A stretch of DNA of 64,000 nt from Stenotrophomonas sp. ZAC14D1_NAIMI4_1. Its GTDB lineage: Bacteria > Pseudomonadota > Gammaproteobacteria > Xanthomonadales > Xanthomonadaceae. The translations under genes were made by a program, and so were the position numbers. The stretch is from assembly GCF_003086775.1 (NCBI RefSeq), contig NZ_CP026001.1:310001-374000 (forward strand), given 5' to 3'. The notes beneath the pieces were generated by a model. It was given only the letters and a program-made list of their open reading frames with translations. It was not told where the DNA came from and ran no database searches. Shown here piece after piece: positions 51,169-58,973 of the stretch. Within the stretch, counting starts at the first letter, position 1, and each line of letters begins with the position of its first letter.

Positions 51169-51741
51169 ATGAAGAATTCGCTGATTGCCCTGGCGCTGGC
51201 CGCTGCCCTGCCGTTCACTGCCTCGGCCGCCGAGAACCTGTCCTACAACTACGCTGAAGCCGACTACGCCAAGACCGACGTCGACGGCATCAAGGCCGAC
51301 GGTTGGGGCGTCAAGGGTTCCTATGGCTTCCTGCCGAACTTCCATGCCTTCGGTGAATACAGCCGCCAGGAAATCGACCACACCAACCTGAAGGTTGACC
51401 AGTGGAAGATCGGTGCCGGCTACAACGTTGAAATCGCCCCGTCGAGCGACTTCGTTGCCCGCGTCGCCTACCAGAAGTTCGACCCGAAGCACGGCCTGGA
51501 CTTCAACGGCTACAGCGCTGAAGCCGGTATCCGCACCGCCTTCGGCCCGCACGCCGAAGTCTACGGCCTGGTGGGTTACGAAGATTATTCGAAGAAGCAC
51601 GGTGTCAATCCGGAAGGCCAGTGGTACGGCCGCCTGGGTGGCCAGGTCAAGCTGAACCAGAATTGGGGCCTGAACGGCGAGCTGAAGATGAACCGCCACG
51701 GCGACAAGGAATACACCGTCGGCCCGCGCTTCAGCTGGTAA
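51169..51741 (+). CDS. Ax21-family outer-membrane beta-barrel protein
   Basis: A 190-residue protein, MKNSLIALALAAALPFTASA signal peptide, then short beta-strands ending in YTVGPRFSW with an aromatic C-terminus, typical of a small outer-membrane barrel. The sequence strings LSYNYAEADYAKT and WGVKGSYGFLPNFHAFGEYS match the Ax21 proteins of Xanthomonas and Stenotrophomonas. The claimed immune-elicitor role was withdrawn for Xanthomonas; the actual function is uncertain. The upstream 280 bp has no gene but includes an AT-rich stretch near 51040-51110 that may hold the promoter. Confidence 0.9.
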   Translation: MKNSLIALALAAALPFTASAAENLSYNYAEADYAKTDVDGIKADGWGVKGSYGFLPNFHAFGEYSRQEIDHTNLKVDQWKIGAGYNVEIAPSSDFVARVAYQKFDPKHGLDFNGYSAEAGIRTAFGPHAEVYGLVGYEDYSKKHGVNPEGQWYGRLGGQVKLNQNWGLNGELKMNRHGDKEYTVGPRFSW

Positions 51742-51778
51742 CTGCACCGCAGCGCCCCCCGCGCGCTGGATGTGCACC

Positions 51779-51805
51779 GACAGGCCCGGCATTGCCGGGC
51801 CTGTC
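51779..51805 (+). terminator. Rho-independent-like terminator of the Ax21 gene
   Basis: Perfect 12-bp stem GACAGGCCCGGC/GCCGGGCCTGTC with a 3-nt loop (ATT). A weak T run follows. Confidence 0.75.
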
Positions 51806-51931
51806 GCGTTCTGACGAACCGGAATGAAAGGTGACCGCTGCACCGCTCGTCTGTTGCATTGCAAGAAATTGGATTCCGCTGCGGGCGGCGCGCACCTACG
51901 GTGGGGGTCCTGTGCAACAGGACCCGAAGCA

Positions 51932-52609
51932 ATGCCACCTGCGCTACCTCCCCTGCTTTCCGATCAGCCGCGTCGCCTGGCGCTGCTGGATCCGCATCCT
52001 GTGCTGCGGCTGGGGGTGGAAGTATTGTTGAGCCAGCACAGCGGCGTGCAGGTCTGCGCCAGTCATGCCGACCCGGCACTGCTGCTGGCACGACTGCAGC
52101 GTGACCCGCAGTCAGTGGACCTGCTGGTGGTGGATGCGTTCGCGCTGGGCGATCGTGGCAATGGCCTGGCCCTGCTGCGCGAGCTGGCCCAGCGCTACCC
52201 CCAACTGCCCGTGCTGGTGCTGTCGGCCCACTGCAATGCCAGCACGGTGGCCACCGCAATGAAGGCCGGTGCGCGTGGCTTCATCTCCAAGGCCACCTCG
52301 CCGGACGTGCTGCTGCGCGCGTTGGATACGCTCTCGTGGGGCGGCCGCTTCGTGCCGCCGGAGCTGCGCACGCAGCTCAACCGAACGCGCACGCGGCGCG
52401 TTCCTGCGCCAGCGCTCACGCCCCTCAGCCGGCGCGAACGCGAAGTGCTGCGGCTGGTGTTGCAGGGCTGCAGCACCGGCGAAGTGGCACGGCGCTTCCA
52501 GCGCTCGGCCAGCACCATCAGCACGCAGAAGAAGACGGCCTACCAGAAGCTGGGCATCCACAGCGATGGCGAGCTGTTCCGCATCCGCCACCTGCTGGAC
52601 TCCTGTTGA
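51932..52609 (+). CDS. LuxR-type response regulator, receiver lacks an acidic residue
   Basis: 225 residues, receiver then helix-turn-helix. The receiver has phosphoacceptor Asp in LLVVDAFAL and Lys in ISKATSP, but the usual DD acidic pair at the N-terminus is LLDPHPVL, with only one Asp. The HTH is LSRREREVLRLVLQGCSTGEVARRFQRSASTISTQKKTAYQKLG, with the ISTQKKTAYQKLG seen in RcsB-like regulators. ATG 51932 has CAGGA upstream. No kinase gene is adjacent, so it may be an orphan regulator. Confidence 0.83.
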   Translation: MPPALPPLLSDQPRRLALLDPHPVLRLGVEVLLSQHSGVQVCASHADPALLLARLQRDPQSVDLLVVDAFALGDRGNGLALLRELAQRYPQLPVLVLSAHCNASTVATAMKAGARGFISKATSPDVLLRALDTLSWGGRFVPPELRTQLNRTRTRRVPAPALTPLSRREREVLRLVLQGCSTGEVARRFQRSASTISTQKKTAYQKLGIHSDGELFRIRHLLDSC

Positions 52610-52618
52610 AGCGCGGGC

Positions 52619-53008
52619 TTACTCGCCCTGGTACTGCTTCTCTTCCACCAGCGCCGAGCCGGCGACGCGGTTGATCTCGTTCTTCACCACGATGCGCTCG
52701 CCATTGGTGCCGTAGACGCCGCGGGCCAGCTGGATGAACGCATCATCGAACACCTGCGCTGCTTCCTTGTCGCGCAGCTGGTCCTGGATGTCCCACATGC
52801 GTTCGTTGATGGCCTTGAGCTGGGTGCGCAGCGCGCCCAACGCCGGCTGCGCCTGCAGCTGCTGCTGCAGCAACGGCAGCAGGCCGTCCAGTTCGGTGCG
52901 CACGTTGGCCAGCTTGGCGGCATCGTCGATGCGCTCGGCCTTGATCTCGAGAATGGTGATCTTGTCGATCAGCTCGCCGATCGATACCGGGGTCAGGATG
53001 GCGTCCAC
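52619..53008 (-). CDS. DUF6165-family protein
   Basis: 129 residues, starting at GTG 53008. The family pattern is clear: PVSIGELIDKITILEIKAERI at the N-terminus, WDIQDQLRDKEAAQVFDD in the middle and ARGVYGTNGERIVVKNEINRV near the end. The products are mostly helical and soluble, and their function is unknown. The gene is convergent with the regulator gene, 9 bp away. Confidence 0.85.
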   Translation of the reverse strand: MDAILTPVSIGELIDKITILEIKAERIDDAAKLANVRTELDGLLPLLQQQLQAQPALGALRTQLKAINERMWDIQDQLRDKEAAQVFDDAFIQLARGVYGTNGERIVVKNEINRVAGSALVEEKQYQGE

Positions 53009-53179
53009 GCGGTTGGTTCCTGGAAACAGGCGGCCATGATACCCCGCCTGTTGCCGGCGCCCGGTCGCTTTACGGTGAATTTGCGCGTTGGGCGTGGCTG
53101 CGCCATCGATCCGTTACGGCGCTGCCGCCGACACTGCCGTCCCGGCGGCGCGACCGCCTTCGACGAGGAACACCACGCA

Positions 53180-53878
53180 GTGGACAGCAAGGGGATGAGC
53201 GCGGCCGTGGCCGCACTGGTGGCCGGCCTGCTCGGCATCGGCAGCGCGCAGGCGCAGGTGCAGGCCAGCGGCAACATGGCCGTGACCAGCGATTACGTGT
53301 GGCGCGGCAGCTCGCAGACCGGCGGCGACCCGGCGGTGCAGGCCGGGGCGAAGCTCGCTATGCCTACAGGCCTGTATGCCAGCGTGTGGGGATCGAACGT
53401 ATCGTTCACCCCGGACATCGGTGCGCGCAGTGAATTCGACCTGGTGGCCGGCTGGTCCGGCGCGGTGGCGCAGGACTGGACCCTGGATGCCAACCTCACC
53501 CGCTACCTCTACCCGGGCACCGGCCGTGCACTGGACTGGACCGAACTGGGCGCCACGCTCAGCTGGAAGCAGCGGGCGTGGTTGCAGCTGGCCCATTCCA
53601 GCGATGCGCTGGCCGGTGGCCATCGCGGCACCTATGCACAGCTGGGGGCACGCCTGCCGTTGAACGAACGCTTCCGCCTGGAAGCGGCCGTCGGCCACTA
53701 CTGGCTGGCCGACGCACAGGGCCCGGACTACCTGCATGGCCAGCTCAGTGCCATCGCCACCCTGGCACCGGCGTGGGAACTGCGGGCCACCGTGCATGAC
53801 ACCGACAATGCCGCGCGCCGGCTGTTCCCCGGCAATGCCGGCGGGCGCTGGGAGCTGGCCCTGCAGGGCAGCTTCTAG
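53180..53878 (+). CDS. TorF-family putative outer-membrane porin
   Basis: A 232-residue protein (start GTG 53180; ATG 53195 is the alternative). Signal peptide with ALVAGLLGIGSAQA, then barrel strands starting QVQASGNMAVTSDYVWRGSSQTGGDPAVQAG. That TSDYVWRG pattern and GLYASVWGSNV define the TIGR02001/TorF family, proposed as porin-like outer-membrane proteins. The closing strand WELALQGSF ends in Phe. The tail overlaps the convergent MFS gene by 4 bp. Confidence 0.85.
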   Translation: MDSKGMSAAVAALVAGLLGIGSAQAQVQASGNMAVTSDYVWRGSSQTGGDPAVQAGAKLAMPTGLYASVWGSNVSFTPDIGARSEFDLVAGWSGAVAQDWTLDANLTRYLYPGTGRALDWTELGATLSWKQRAWLQLAHSSDALAGGHRGTYAQLGARLPLNERFRLEAAVGHYWLADAQGPDYLHGQLSAIATLAPAWELRATVHDTDNAARRLFPGNAGGRWELALQGSF

Positions 53879-55068
53879 CGGGCGATGGCCGCCTGGCGCG
53901 CACGCCACGCGCCGGGCAGCCACAGCAGCAGGGCCAGCACGGCCACCGCGGCACCGGCCTCGCATACACCGGCCCAGCCGAAGTGCTGGTAGACCTGCGC
54001 CGACAGCAGCGAACCCAGCGAGCCACCGATGAAATAGCCGGTCATGTAGCCGGCGTTGAGGCGGTTGCGTGCCTCCGGCTGCAGCGCATAGATCAGGTTC
54101 TGGTTGCTGACGTGCAGCAGCTGCGCGGCCAGGTCCAGCACCACCACGCCCACCAGCAGCGCCAGCAGCGAGTGCGCCGACAGGCCCAGCGGCAGCCACG
54201 ACAGCAGCAGCATCAGCAGCGCGATGGCGGTGGCGCGGCCGGTCTGGCCGCGGTCGGACATGCGCCCGGCCAGCCCCGCTGCCAGCGTGCCGGCGGCACC
54301 GACCAGGCCGAACAGGCCGATGGTGGCGTCGCTGTATTCGTAGGGCGGCTGTGCCAGCAGGAAGGCCAGCGGCGTCCAGAAGATGGCGAACATGGCGAAG
54401 CTGCAGGCACCGAGCAGGGTGCGCTGGCGCAGTACCGGTTCCTGCACGAACAGGGTGCCGATCGAACGCAGCAGGGCGAAGTAGCCCAGGCCGGCGCTGT
54501 GGTGGAAGCGCGGCAGCCCGCGCTGCAGGGCCAGTGCGGTCAGCACCAGCACGGCGGCGGCGATGGCATAGACCAGGCGCCAGTCGCCCAGGCTGGACAG
54601 CAGGCCAGCCACGGTACGCGCCAGCAGGATGCCCAGCAGCAGCCCGCTCATCAGCGTGCCGACCACCCTGCCGCGATGTTCCGGTGCGGCCAGCGTGGCG
54701 GCGAACGGCACCAGCACCTGCGCCACCACCGAGAACAGGCCGGTGATGGCCGTGCCCACCAGCAGCCAGGCCAGCGACGGCGCACAGGCACTGATGACCA
54801 GCCCGGTGGCCGAGAGCAGGCTCATCACCACGATCAGCCGCCGCCGCTCGAACAGGTCGCCCAGCGGCACCAGCAGGATCAGGCCGGCGGCGTAACTCAG
54901 CTGGGCGGCCGTCACCACCATCCCGATCTGGCCGAACGGCACGCCGAAGGCATCGGCAATGGTGTGCAGCAGCGGCTGCGCGTAGTAGTTGCTGGCGACC
55001 GCCACGCCGGTGGCCACCGACATCAGCAGCACCTGCCAGCGGTGCAGGGGAGGGAGGGACGGGCTCAC
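53875..55068 (-). CDS. MFS exporter (YnfM-like)
   Basis: 397 residues, twelve helices. The family loop is GDLFERRRLIVVMSL, and other signatures are NYYAQPLLHTIADAFG and QVLVPFAATLAAPEHRGRVVGTLMSGLLLGILLARTVAG. It resembles the YnfM/arabinose-efflux type drug exporters. It starts with GTG at 55068. It is divergent from the LysR-type gene at 55182, with 113 bp between them, so the regulator probably controls it. Confidence 0.87.
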   Translation of the reverse strand: MSPSLPPLHRWQVLLMSVATGVAVASNYYAQPLLHTIADAFGVPFGQIGMVVTAAQLSYAAGLILLVPLGDLFERRRLIVVMSLLSATGLVISACAPSLAWLLVGTAITGLFSVVAQVLVPFAATLAAPEHRGRVVGTLMSGLLLGILLARTVAGLLSSLGDWRLVYAIAAAVLVLTALALQRGLPRFHHSAGLGYFALLRSIGTLFVQEPVLRQRTLLGACSFAMFAIFWTPLAFLLAQPPYEYSDATIGLFGLVGAAGTLAAGLAGRMSDRGQTGRATAIALLMLLLSWLPLGLSAHSLLALLVGVVVLDLAAQLLHVSNQNLIYALQPEARNRLNAGYMTGYFIGGSLGSLLSAQVYQHFGWAGVCEAGAAVAVLALLLWLPGAWRARQAAIAR

Positions 55069-55144
55069 GGGGCATTCCAGAACGTGGGGAGCACAGTGTC
55101 CTCCTGCTGCATTGATGATGGAAATGAATCATCATCATCCTTGG

Positions 55145-55161
55145 CATCTGGAAACCAGATG
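55145..55161. promoter_or_regulatory. LysR-type operator candidate in the divergent promoter region
   Basis: Inverted repeat CATCTGG-AAA-CCAGATG between the MFS gene (ends leftwards at 55068) and the LysR-type gene (55182). It contains the T-N11-A pattern typical of LysR-type regulators. Nearby ATCATCATC and GATGATGAT also give a wider symmetry. Confidence 0.55.
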
Positions 55162-55181
55162 ATGATGCGGGGCGGCACGCC

Positions 55182-56069
55182 GTGAACCTCAAGCAGCTTG
55201 AATTCGCCGTGGCCCTGGCCGAGGAGGGCAACTTCACCCGTGCCGCCGCGCGCTGCCACGTGGTGCAGTCGGCGCTGAGCCACCAGATCGCGCATCTGGA
55301 AGCAGAACTGGGGACGCCGCTGTTCGAGCGCCTGCCGCGCCAGGTGCGGGTCACCCCGGCTGGCGAGGCGCTGCTGGTGCATGCACGGCAGGTACAGGCC
55401 AGCCTGCGCCACCTGCGCGCCGATGTCGCCGCGGTGACCGGCACGGTACGCGGCACGCTGGCGATCGGGCAGATTTCCTCGCTCACCGACATCGACGTGG
55501 TGGCCATCCTTGCCACCTTCCGCGAGGCCTATCCGCAGGTGGAATTCCAGCTGCGCGTGGACAAGAGCGAAACCCTGATCGCGCAGGTGCAGGCGCGTGA
55601 ACTGGATGTCGCCCTGGTCGGGCTGGCACCGTCGGCCAGCCTGGAGGGCGTCTGCCACCAGATGCTGCAGGAGGAGGATCTGGTGGCGGTGGTGGCGCCG
55701 ACGCACCGGCTGGCCGGGCAGGCGCGGCTGCCGTTGGCCCGGCTGCAGGACGAGGCGCTGGTGGATTTCGCGCGCGGGACCGGCGCGCGCCGGCAGACCG
55801 ACGATGCATTCGCCGCGGCCGGCCTGCCGCACCCGGTGCGTTTCGAGGTCAACCAGATGGAGCTGATCGAGCGCTTCGTCCGCCATGGGCTGGCGGTGGG
55901 CATCGTGCCGGTGCTGATCGCGCAGGGGTTTGAAGGGGTGGTGCGGATACCGCTGCAGCCCACCCCGACCCGGCGCGTGCACCTGGCCTGGCAACGCCTG
56001 CCCACGCCGGCGGCGCGGGCCTTCGTCGATGCCGTGCTCAGCCGCGCACGCGCAGGCTCAGGCCCTTGA
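55182..56069 (+). CDS. LysR-type transcriptional regulator
   Basis: 295 residues, GTG start. The N-terminal winged helix is MNLKQLEFAVALAEEGNFTRAAARCHVVQSALSHQIAHLEAELGTPLFER, followed by linker and an effector-binding domain beginning GTLAIGQISSLTDIDVVAILATF with QLRVDKSETLIAQVQARELDVALVG. It probably represses or activates the divergent MFS exporter in response to an unknown ligand. It ends overlapping the DUF1456 gene on the other strand by 32 bp. Confidence 0.92.
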   Translation: MNLKQLEFAVALAEEGNFTRAAARCHVVQSALSHQIAHLEAELGTPLFERLPRQVRVTPAGEALLVHARQVQASLRHLRADVAAVTGTVRGTLAIGQISSLTDIDVVAILATFREAYPQVEFQLRVDKSETLIAQVQARELDVALVGLAPSASLEGVCHQMLQEEDLVAVVAPTHRLAGQARLPLARLQDEALVDFARGTGARRQTDDAFAAAGLPHPVRFEVNQMELIERFVRHGLAVGIVPVLIAQGFEGVVRIPLQPTPTRRVHLAWQRLPTPAARAFVDAVLSRARAGSGP

Positions 56070-56505
56070 GGAAGTTGCGCAGCATCTGGTCCAGGCAGCG
56101 CCGGTAGTTGGTGTGGCCGGGCTGGCGGAACAGCGCGCCGAGCTCGGATTTGGACACCTTGAAGCCGACGCTGGCGAAGATCTCCATCAGGTCCACGTCG
56201 CGCAGCTGGAAGGCCACGCGCAGCTTCTTCAGCACCAGGTTGTTGTCGATGCGGGTTTCCACCGCGCGCAGCGGTTGGCTCTCGTCGCGGCCCCGCAGGT
56301 GCACGATCAGGCCATCCAGGAAGTGCGCCAGCGCGCCATCGTTCATCGCTTCGAAGCCGGCCTCGTCGTCGCGCCGCAGCCAAGCCTTGACCTGCTCGGT
56401 ATCGACCACGAAGGCGGGGTCGGCCATCTGGCACAGGGTCACCACGTGGTGGTCGCCCAGGTCCAGCGCGTAGCGCACGCTGCGCAGTACATCGTTGTTG
56501 ATCAT
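56038..56505 (-). CDS. DUF1456 (YehS-like) protein
   Basis: 155 residues, MINNDVLRSVRYALDLGDHH, with two copies of the YehS repeat (VLRSVRYALDLGD and VLKKLRVAFQLRDVDLMEIFASVGFKVSKSELGALFRQPGHTNYR). Each is the DUF1456 helical domain. The function is unknown. The conserved end (DQMLRNFLKGL) fits family length. ATG 56505 begins the family N-terminus. Confidence 0.9.
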   Translation of the reverse strand: MINNDVLRSVRYALDLGDHHVVTLCQMADPAFVVDTEQVKAWLRRDDEAGFEAMNDGALAHFLDGLIVHLRGRDESQPLRAVETRIDNNLVLKKLRVAFQLRDVDLMEIFASVGFKVSKSELGALFRQPGHTNYRRCLDQMLRNFLKGLSLRVRG

Positions 56506-56589
56506 GGCCCATTGTACCGGCCTGGCGCGTGTCACCGGACTGTCATCCCGTCGTAGCAAAGTGTGCGCACTTCCGCTGAGACTTCGCCG

Positions 56590-57078
56590 ATGCGCCGGTT
56601 CCTCCTGTCCGCCCTGCTGGTCGCCAGCAGCTTCGCCGCCACCGCCCAGGACCGCTTCGTGCCGGTCGAACAGCGCCTCACCGCGGCCCAGCTGGCCGAA
56701 GTGGGGCTGAGCCCGGCACAGCTGCAGGCGCTGAACCGGGTGATGCGCGAGGCGGAAACCGCAGCGCCGGCCCCCGCAGCCCTGGCCGCCCGACCGGCGG
56801 CGCCCCTGCCGGCAAACGTTCCGGCCCCGGCCGCCATGCACCTGGGCCTGGAAGAAGGCCCGGTCACGGCGCGGGTGGTGGGCGATGTCGCCGGCTGGGA
56901 ACCCGGCACCGTCTTCACCCTCGACAATGGCCAGCAGTGGCAGGTGATGAAGGGCCAGATGAAGCTGCGCAGGACCCTGCAGGCACCGCAGATCGAAGTG
57001 ATCCCGGGCATCGCCGGGCGCTGGTTCCTGCAGGTGGACGAAGACCTGCCCAAGGCACGCGTGTTCCGCCTGCGCTGA
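56590..57078 (+). CDS. secreted protein of unknown function
   Basis: 162 residues with a signal peptide (MRRFLLSALLVASSFAATA), a helix with an Ala/Glu/Gln mix and a Pro/Ala-rich middle. The C-terminal beta part is GPVTARVVGDVAGWEPGTVFTLDNGQQWQVMKGQM and GRWFLQVDEDLPKARVFRLR. ATG 56590 is the first good start. The family is not recognised. Confidence 0.7.
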   Translation: MRRFLLSALLVASSFAATAQDRFVPVEQRLTAAQLAEVGLSPAQLQALNRVMREAETAAPAPAALAARPAAPLPANVPAPAAMHLGLEEGPVTARVVGDVAGWEPGTVFTLDNGQQWQVMKGQMKLRRTLQAPQIEVIPGIAGRWFLQVDEDLPKARVFRLR

Positions 57079-57169
57079 CCCCAGCCTGACCATCGCGGCC
57101 TGATCGGGCAACGCAGGCATCGGTCGACGGTGCCAGAATGGGGGTCTGGTTCCTCACGGAGTTGTCTGC

Positions 57170-57922
57170 ATGACCCGCACCGTCCTGATTACCGGCGCCA
57201 CCTCCGGCTTCGGCGCCGCCGCCGTCCATCGCTTCGCCCAGGCTGGGTGGAAGGTGATCGCCACCGGCCGCCGTGGCGAACGCCTGCAGCCGCTGGTCGA
57301 CCGCTATGGCAAGGACGTGGTGCACGCTGCCGTGTTCGATGTGCGTGACCCGGTGGCGATGGAAGCCGCCCTGCTGGCGCTGCCGCCGGCCTTCGGCGAT
57401 ATCGACCTGCTGGTGAACAACGCCGGTCTGGCCCAGGGCACGGCGCCGGCGCAGAACGCCAAGCTGTCGGACTGGACCACCATGATCGACACCAACATCA
57501 CCGCCCTGGTGACCCTGACCCACCGCCTGCTGCCGCTGCTGGTCGAGCGCAAGGGCGCGATCATCAACATTTCCTCGGTGGCCGGCGTGTACCCGTACCC
57601 GGGCGGCAACGCCTACGGCGGCACCAAAGCCTTCGTCAGCCAGTTCTCGCTCGGGCTGCGCTCGGACCTGCACGGCACCGGCGTGCGCGTGACCACGATC
57701 GAGCCGGGCATGGCCGAGACCGAATTCACCGTGGTCCGCACCCATGGCGACCAGGCCGCCTCGGACAAGCTCTATACCGGCGCCAACCCGATGACCGCCG
57801 AGGACATCGCCGAGCAGATCTTCTGGGTGGCCACGCTGCCGCCGCACCTGAACATCAATCGCCTCGAACTGATGCCGGTCAGCCAGTCGTTTGCCGGCTT
57901 CCAGGTCGCCCGCGAAGGCTGA
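57170..57922 (+). CDS. SDR oxidoreductase (YdfG-like)
   Basis: 250 residues. NAD(P)-binding Rossmann motif VLITGATSGFGAAAVHRFAQ, NAG motif LLVNNAGLAQG, catalytic Ser in IINISSVAGVYPYPG and Tyr/Lys in NAYGGTKAFVSQFS. The closing PGMAETEF is conserved. It resembles YdfG, which reduces 3-hydroxy acids/malonic semialdehyde with NADP. GGAG lies 10 bp before ATG. A SMAG repeat and a bidirectional terminator follow. Confidence 0.92.
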   Translation: MTRTVLITGATSGFGAAAVHRFAQAGWKVIATGRRGERLQPLVDRYGKDVVHAAVFDVRDPVAMEAALLALPPAFGDIDLLVNNAGLAQGTAPAQNAKLSDWTTMIDTNITALVTLTHRLLPLLVERKGAIINISSVAGVYPYPGGNAYGGTKAFVSQFSLGLRSDLHGTGVRVTTIEPGMAETEFTVVRTHGDQAASDKLYTGANPMTAEDIAEQIFWVATLPPHLNINRLELMPVSQSFAGFQVAREG

Positions 57923-57941
57923 CCGGCGTCGTATCGCCTTT

Positions 57942-58013
57942 GTAGAGTCGAGCCATGCTCGACTGCTCTCGCTCGGCTGCATTCAGCGGCAGTCGAGCAT
58001 GGCTCGACTCTAC
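57942..58013. repeat. SMAG/REP dimer
   Basis: GTAGAGTCGAGC-CAT-GCTCGAC (from 57942) and its inverse (57991-58013). Same layout as the other dimers, with a related GTAGAGTCGA core and CTGCTCTCG in the spacer. Confidence 0.88.
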
Positions 58014-58020
58014 AAAAGCA

Positions 58021-58048
58021 AAAAAGCCGGGCAATGCCCGGCTTTTTT
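58021..58048. terminator. bidirectional Rho-independent terminator
   Basis: Stem AAGCCGGGC-AAT-GCCCGGCTT flanked by A-run and T-run, acting on both the SDR gene and the convergent SPOR gene. Confidence 0.93.
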
Positions 58049-58067
58049 CATTCACATCCGCAACAAC

Positions 58068-58952
58068 TTACTGCGCCTTGATCGCCATCGCCTGCAGCCC
58101 GGTGCCATCGAGCTTCTGCTTGGCTTCGGACAGCTCGCCGGCACTGCCGTAGGGCCCCATGCGCACACGGTACACGGTCTTGCCGTTGATCTGCGCCGAT
58201 TCCACCCGTGCCGCCAGGCCCATCATCGCCAGCTTGGCCTTGGTCGCTTCGGCATCGCCGGACGCCCCGAAGGCGCCGGCCTGCAGGATGTAGCGCGCGT
58301 TGTCGGCGGCAGCGGCCGGTGCGGCAGCGGCGGCCTGCGCGGCCTCTGCACGCGCGGCCGGCGTGGTCGCAGCGGTGCTGGTGCTGGCCGGTGCCGCCGC
58401 CGATGCCGACGGCGTGGCCGGGCGTTCGCTCAGCGGTGCCGGCAGCGGGCGTGCGGCAGGGGTGGCCGGGGTGGCGGTGGCCACGCTGGGGGTCGCCGCC
58501 GGAGCTGCGGCCGCAGCCGCCGGAACCGGCTTGCCTTCCAGTGCGGCCTGCGCGCGCTGCGCCTCGGCCTTGGCCCGGCGCAGTTCCTCGGCGCGCGTGC
58601 TGGCGGCCAGTTCGGCGTCGGACATTTCCACTTCCTTGCCCGGCAGCAGGGTGTAGAAGTCGTACTGGGTGGCAGCCGGCTTGGCCGGTTCGGCCGGCTT
58701 CGGCGTGGCCGGTGCGGCCGCCGGCTCGCTGCCGACATCGCTGTCGGCATCGGCAACCGGGGCCGGCTGCGCGTTCGGGTTCGGCTGCGGGCCGGCACGC
58801 AGGAAGCCATCGCCTTCACCCTTGAACAGGTTCGGCGCCGCCAGGAACACCACTGCGGCAATGGCCACACCAGCGACCAGCCACACCCATCCGGGTGTGC
58901 CCTGGCTGCTGCTGTTGCGTCGTGCCTGGCTTTTGCCGCGTCGTGCTGCCAT
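58068..58952 (-). CDS. ftsN: FtsN-like SPOR-domain protein
   Basis: 294 residues: a basic cytoplasmic N-terminus (MAARRGKSQARR), one membrane segment (TPGWVWLVAGVAIAAVVFLAAP), a Pro/Ala-rich periplasmic linker (about 60-210) and a C-terminal SPOR domain (ARYILQAGAFGASGDAEATKAKLAMMG). This is the FtsN layout. FtsN activates septal peptidoglycan synthesis. It is located just downstream of argS on the same strand, as in xanthomonads and E. coli relatives (argS neighbourhood). Confidence 0.85.
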   Translation of the reverse strand: MAARRGKSQARRNSSSQGTPGWVWLVAGVAIAAVVFLAAPNLFKGEGDGFLRAGPQPNPNAQPAPVADADSDVGSEPAAAPATPKPAEPAKPAATQYDFYTLLPGKEVEMSDAELAASTRAEELRRAKAEAQRAQAALEGKPVPAAAAAAPAATPSVATATPATPAARPLPAPLSERPATPSASAAAPASTSTAATTPAARAEAAQAAAAAPAAAADNARYILQAGAFGASGDAEATKAKLAMMGLAARVESAQINGKTVYRVRMGPYGSAGELSEAKQKLDGTGLQAMAIKAQ

Positions 58953-58973
58953 GTGTACTGCGTCTCCTGAGAC

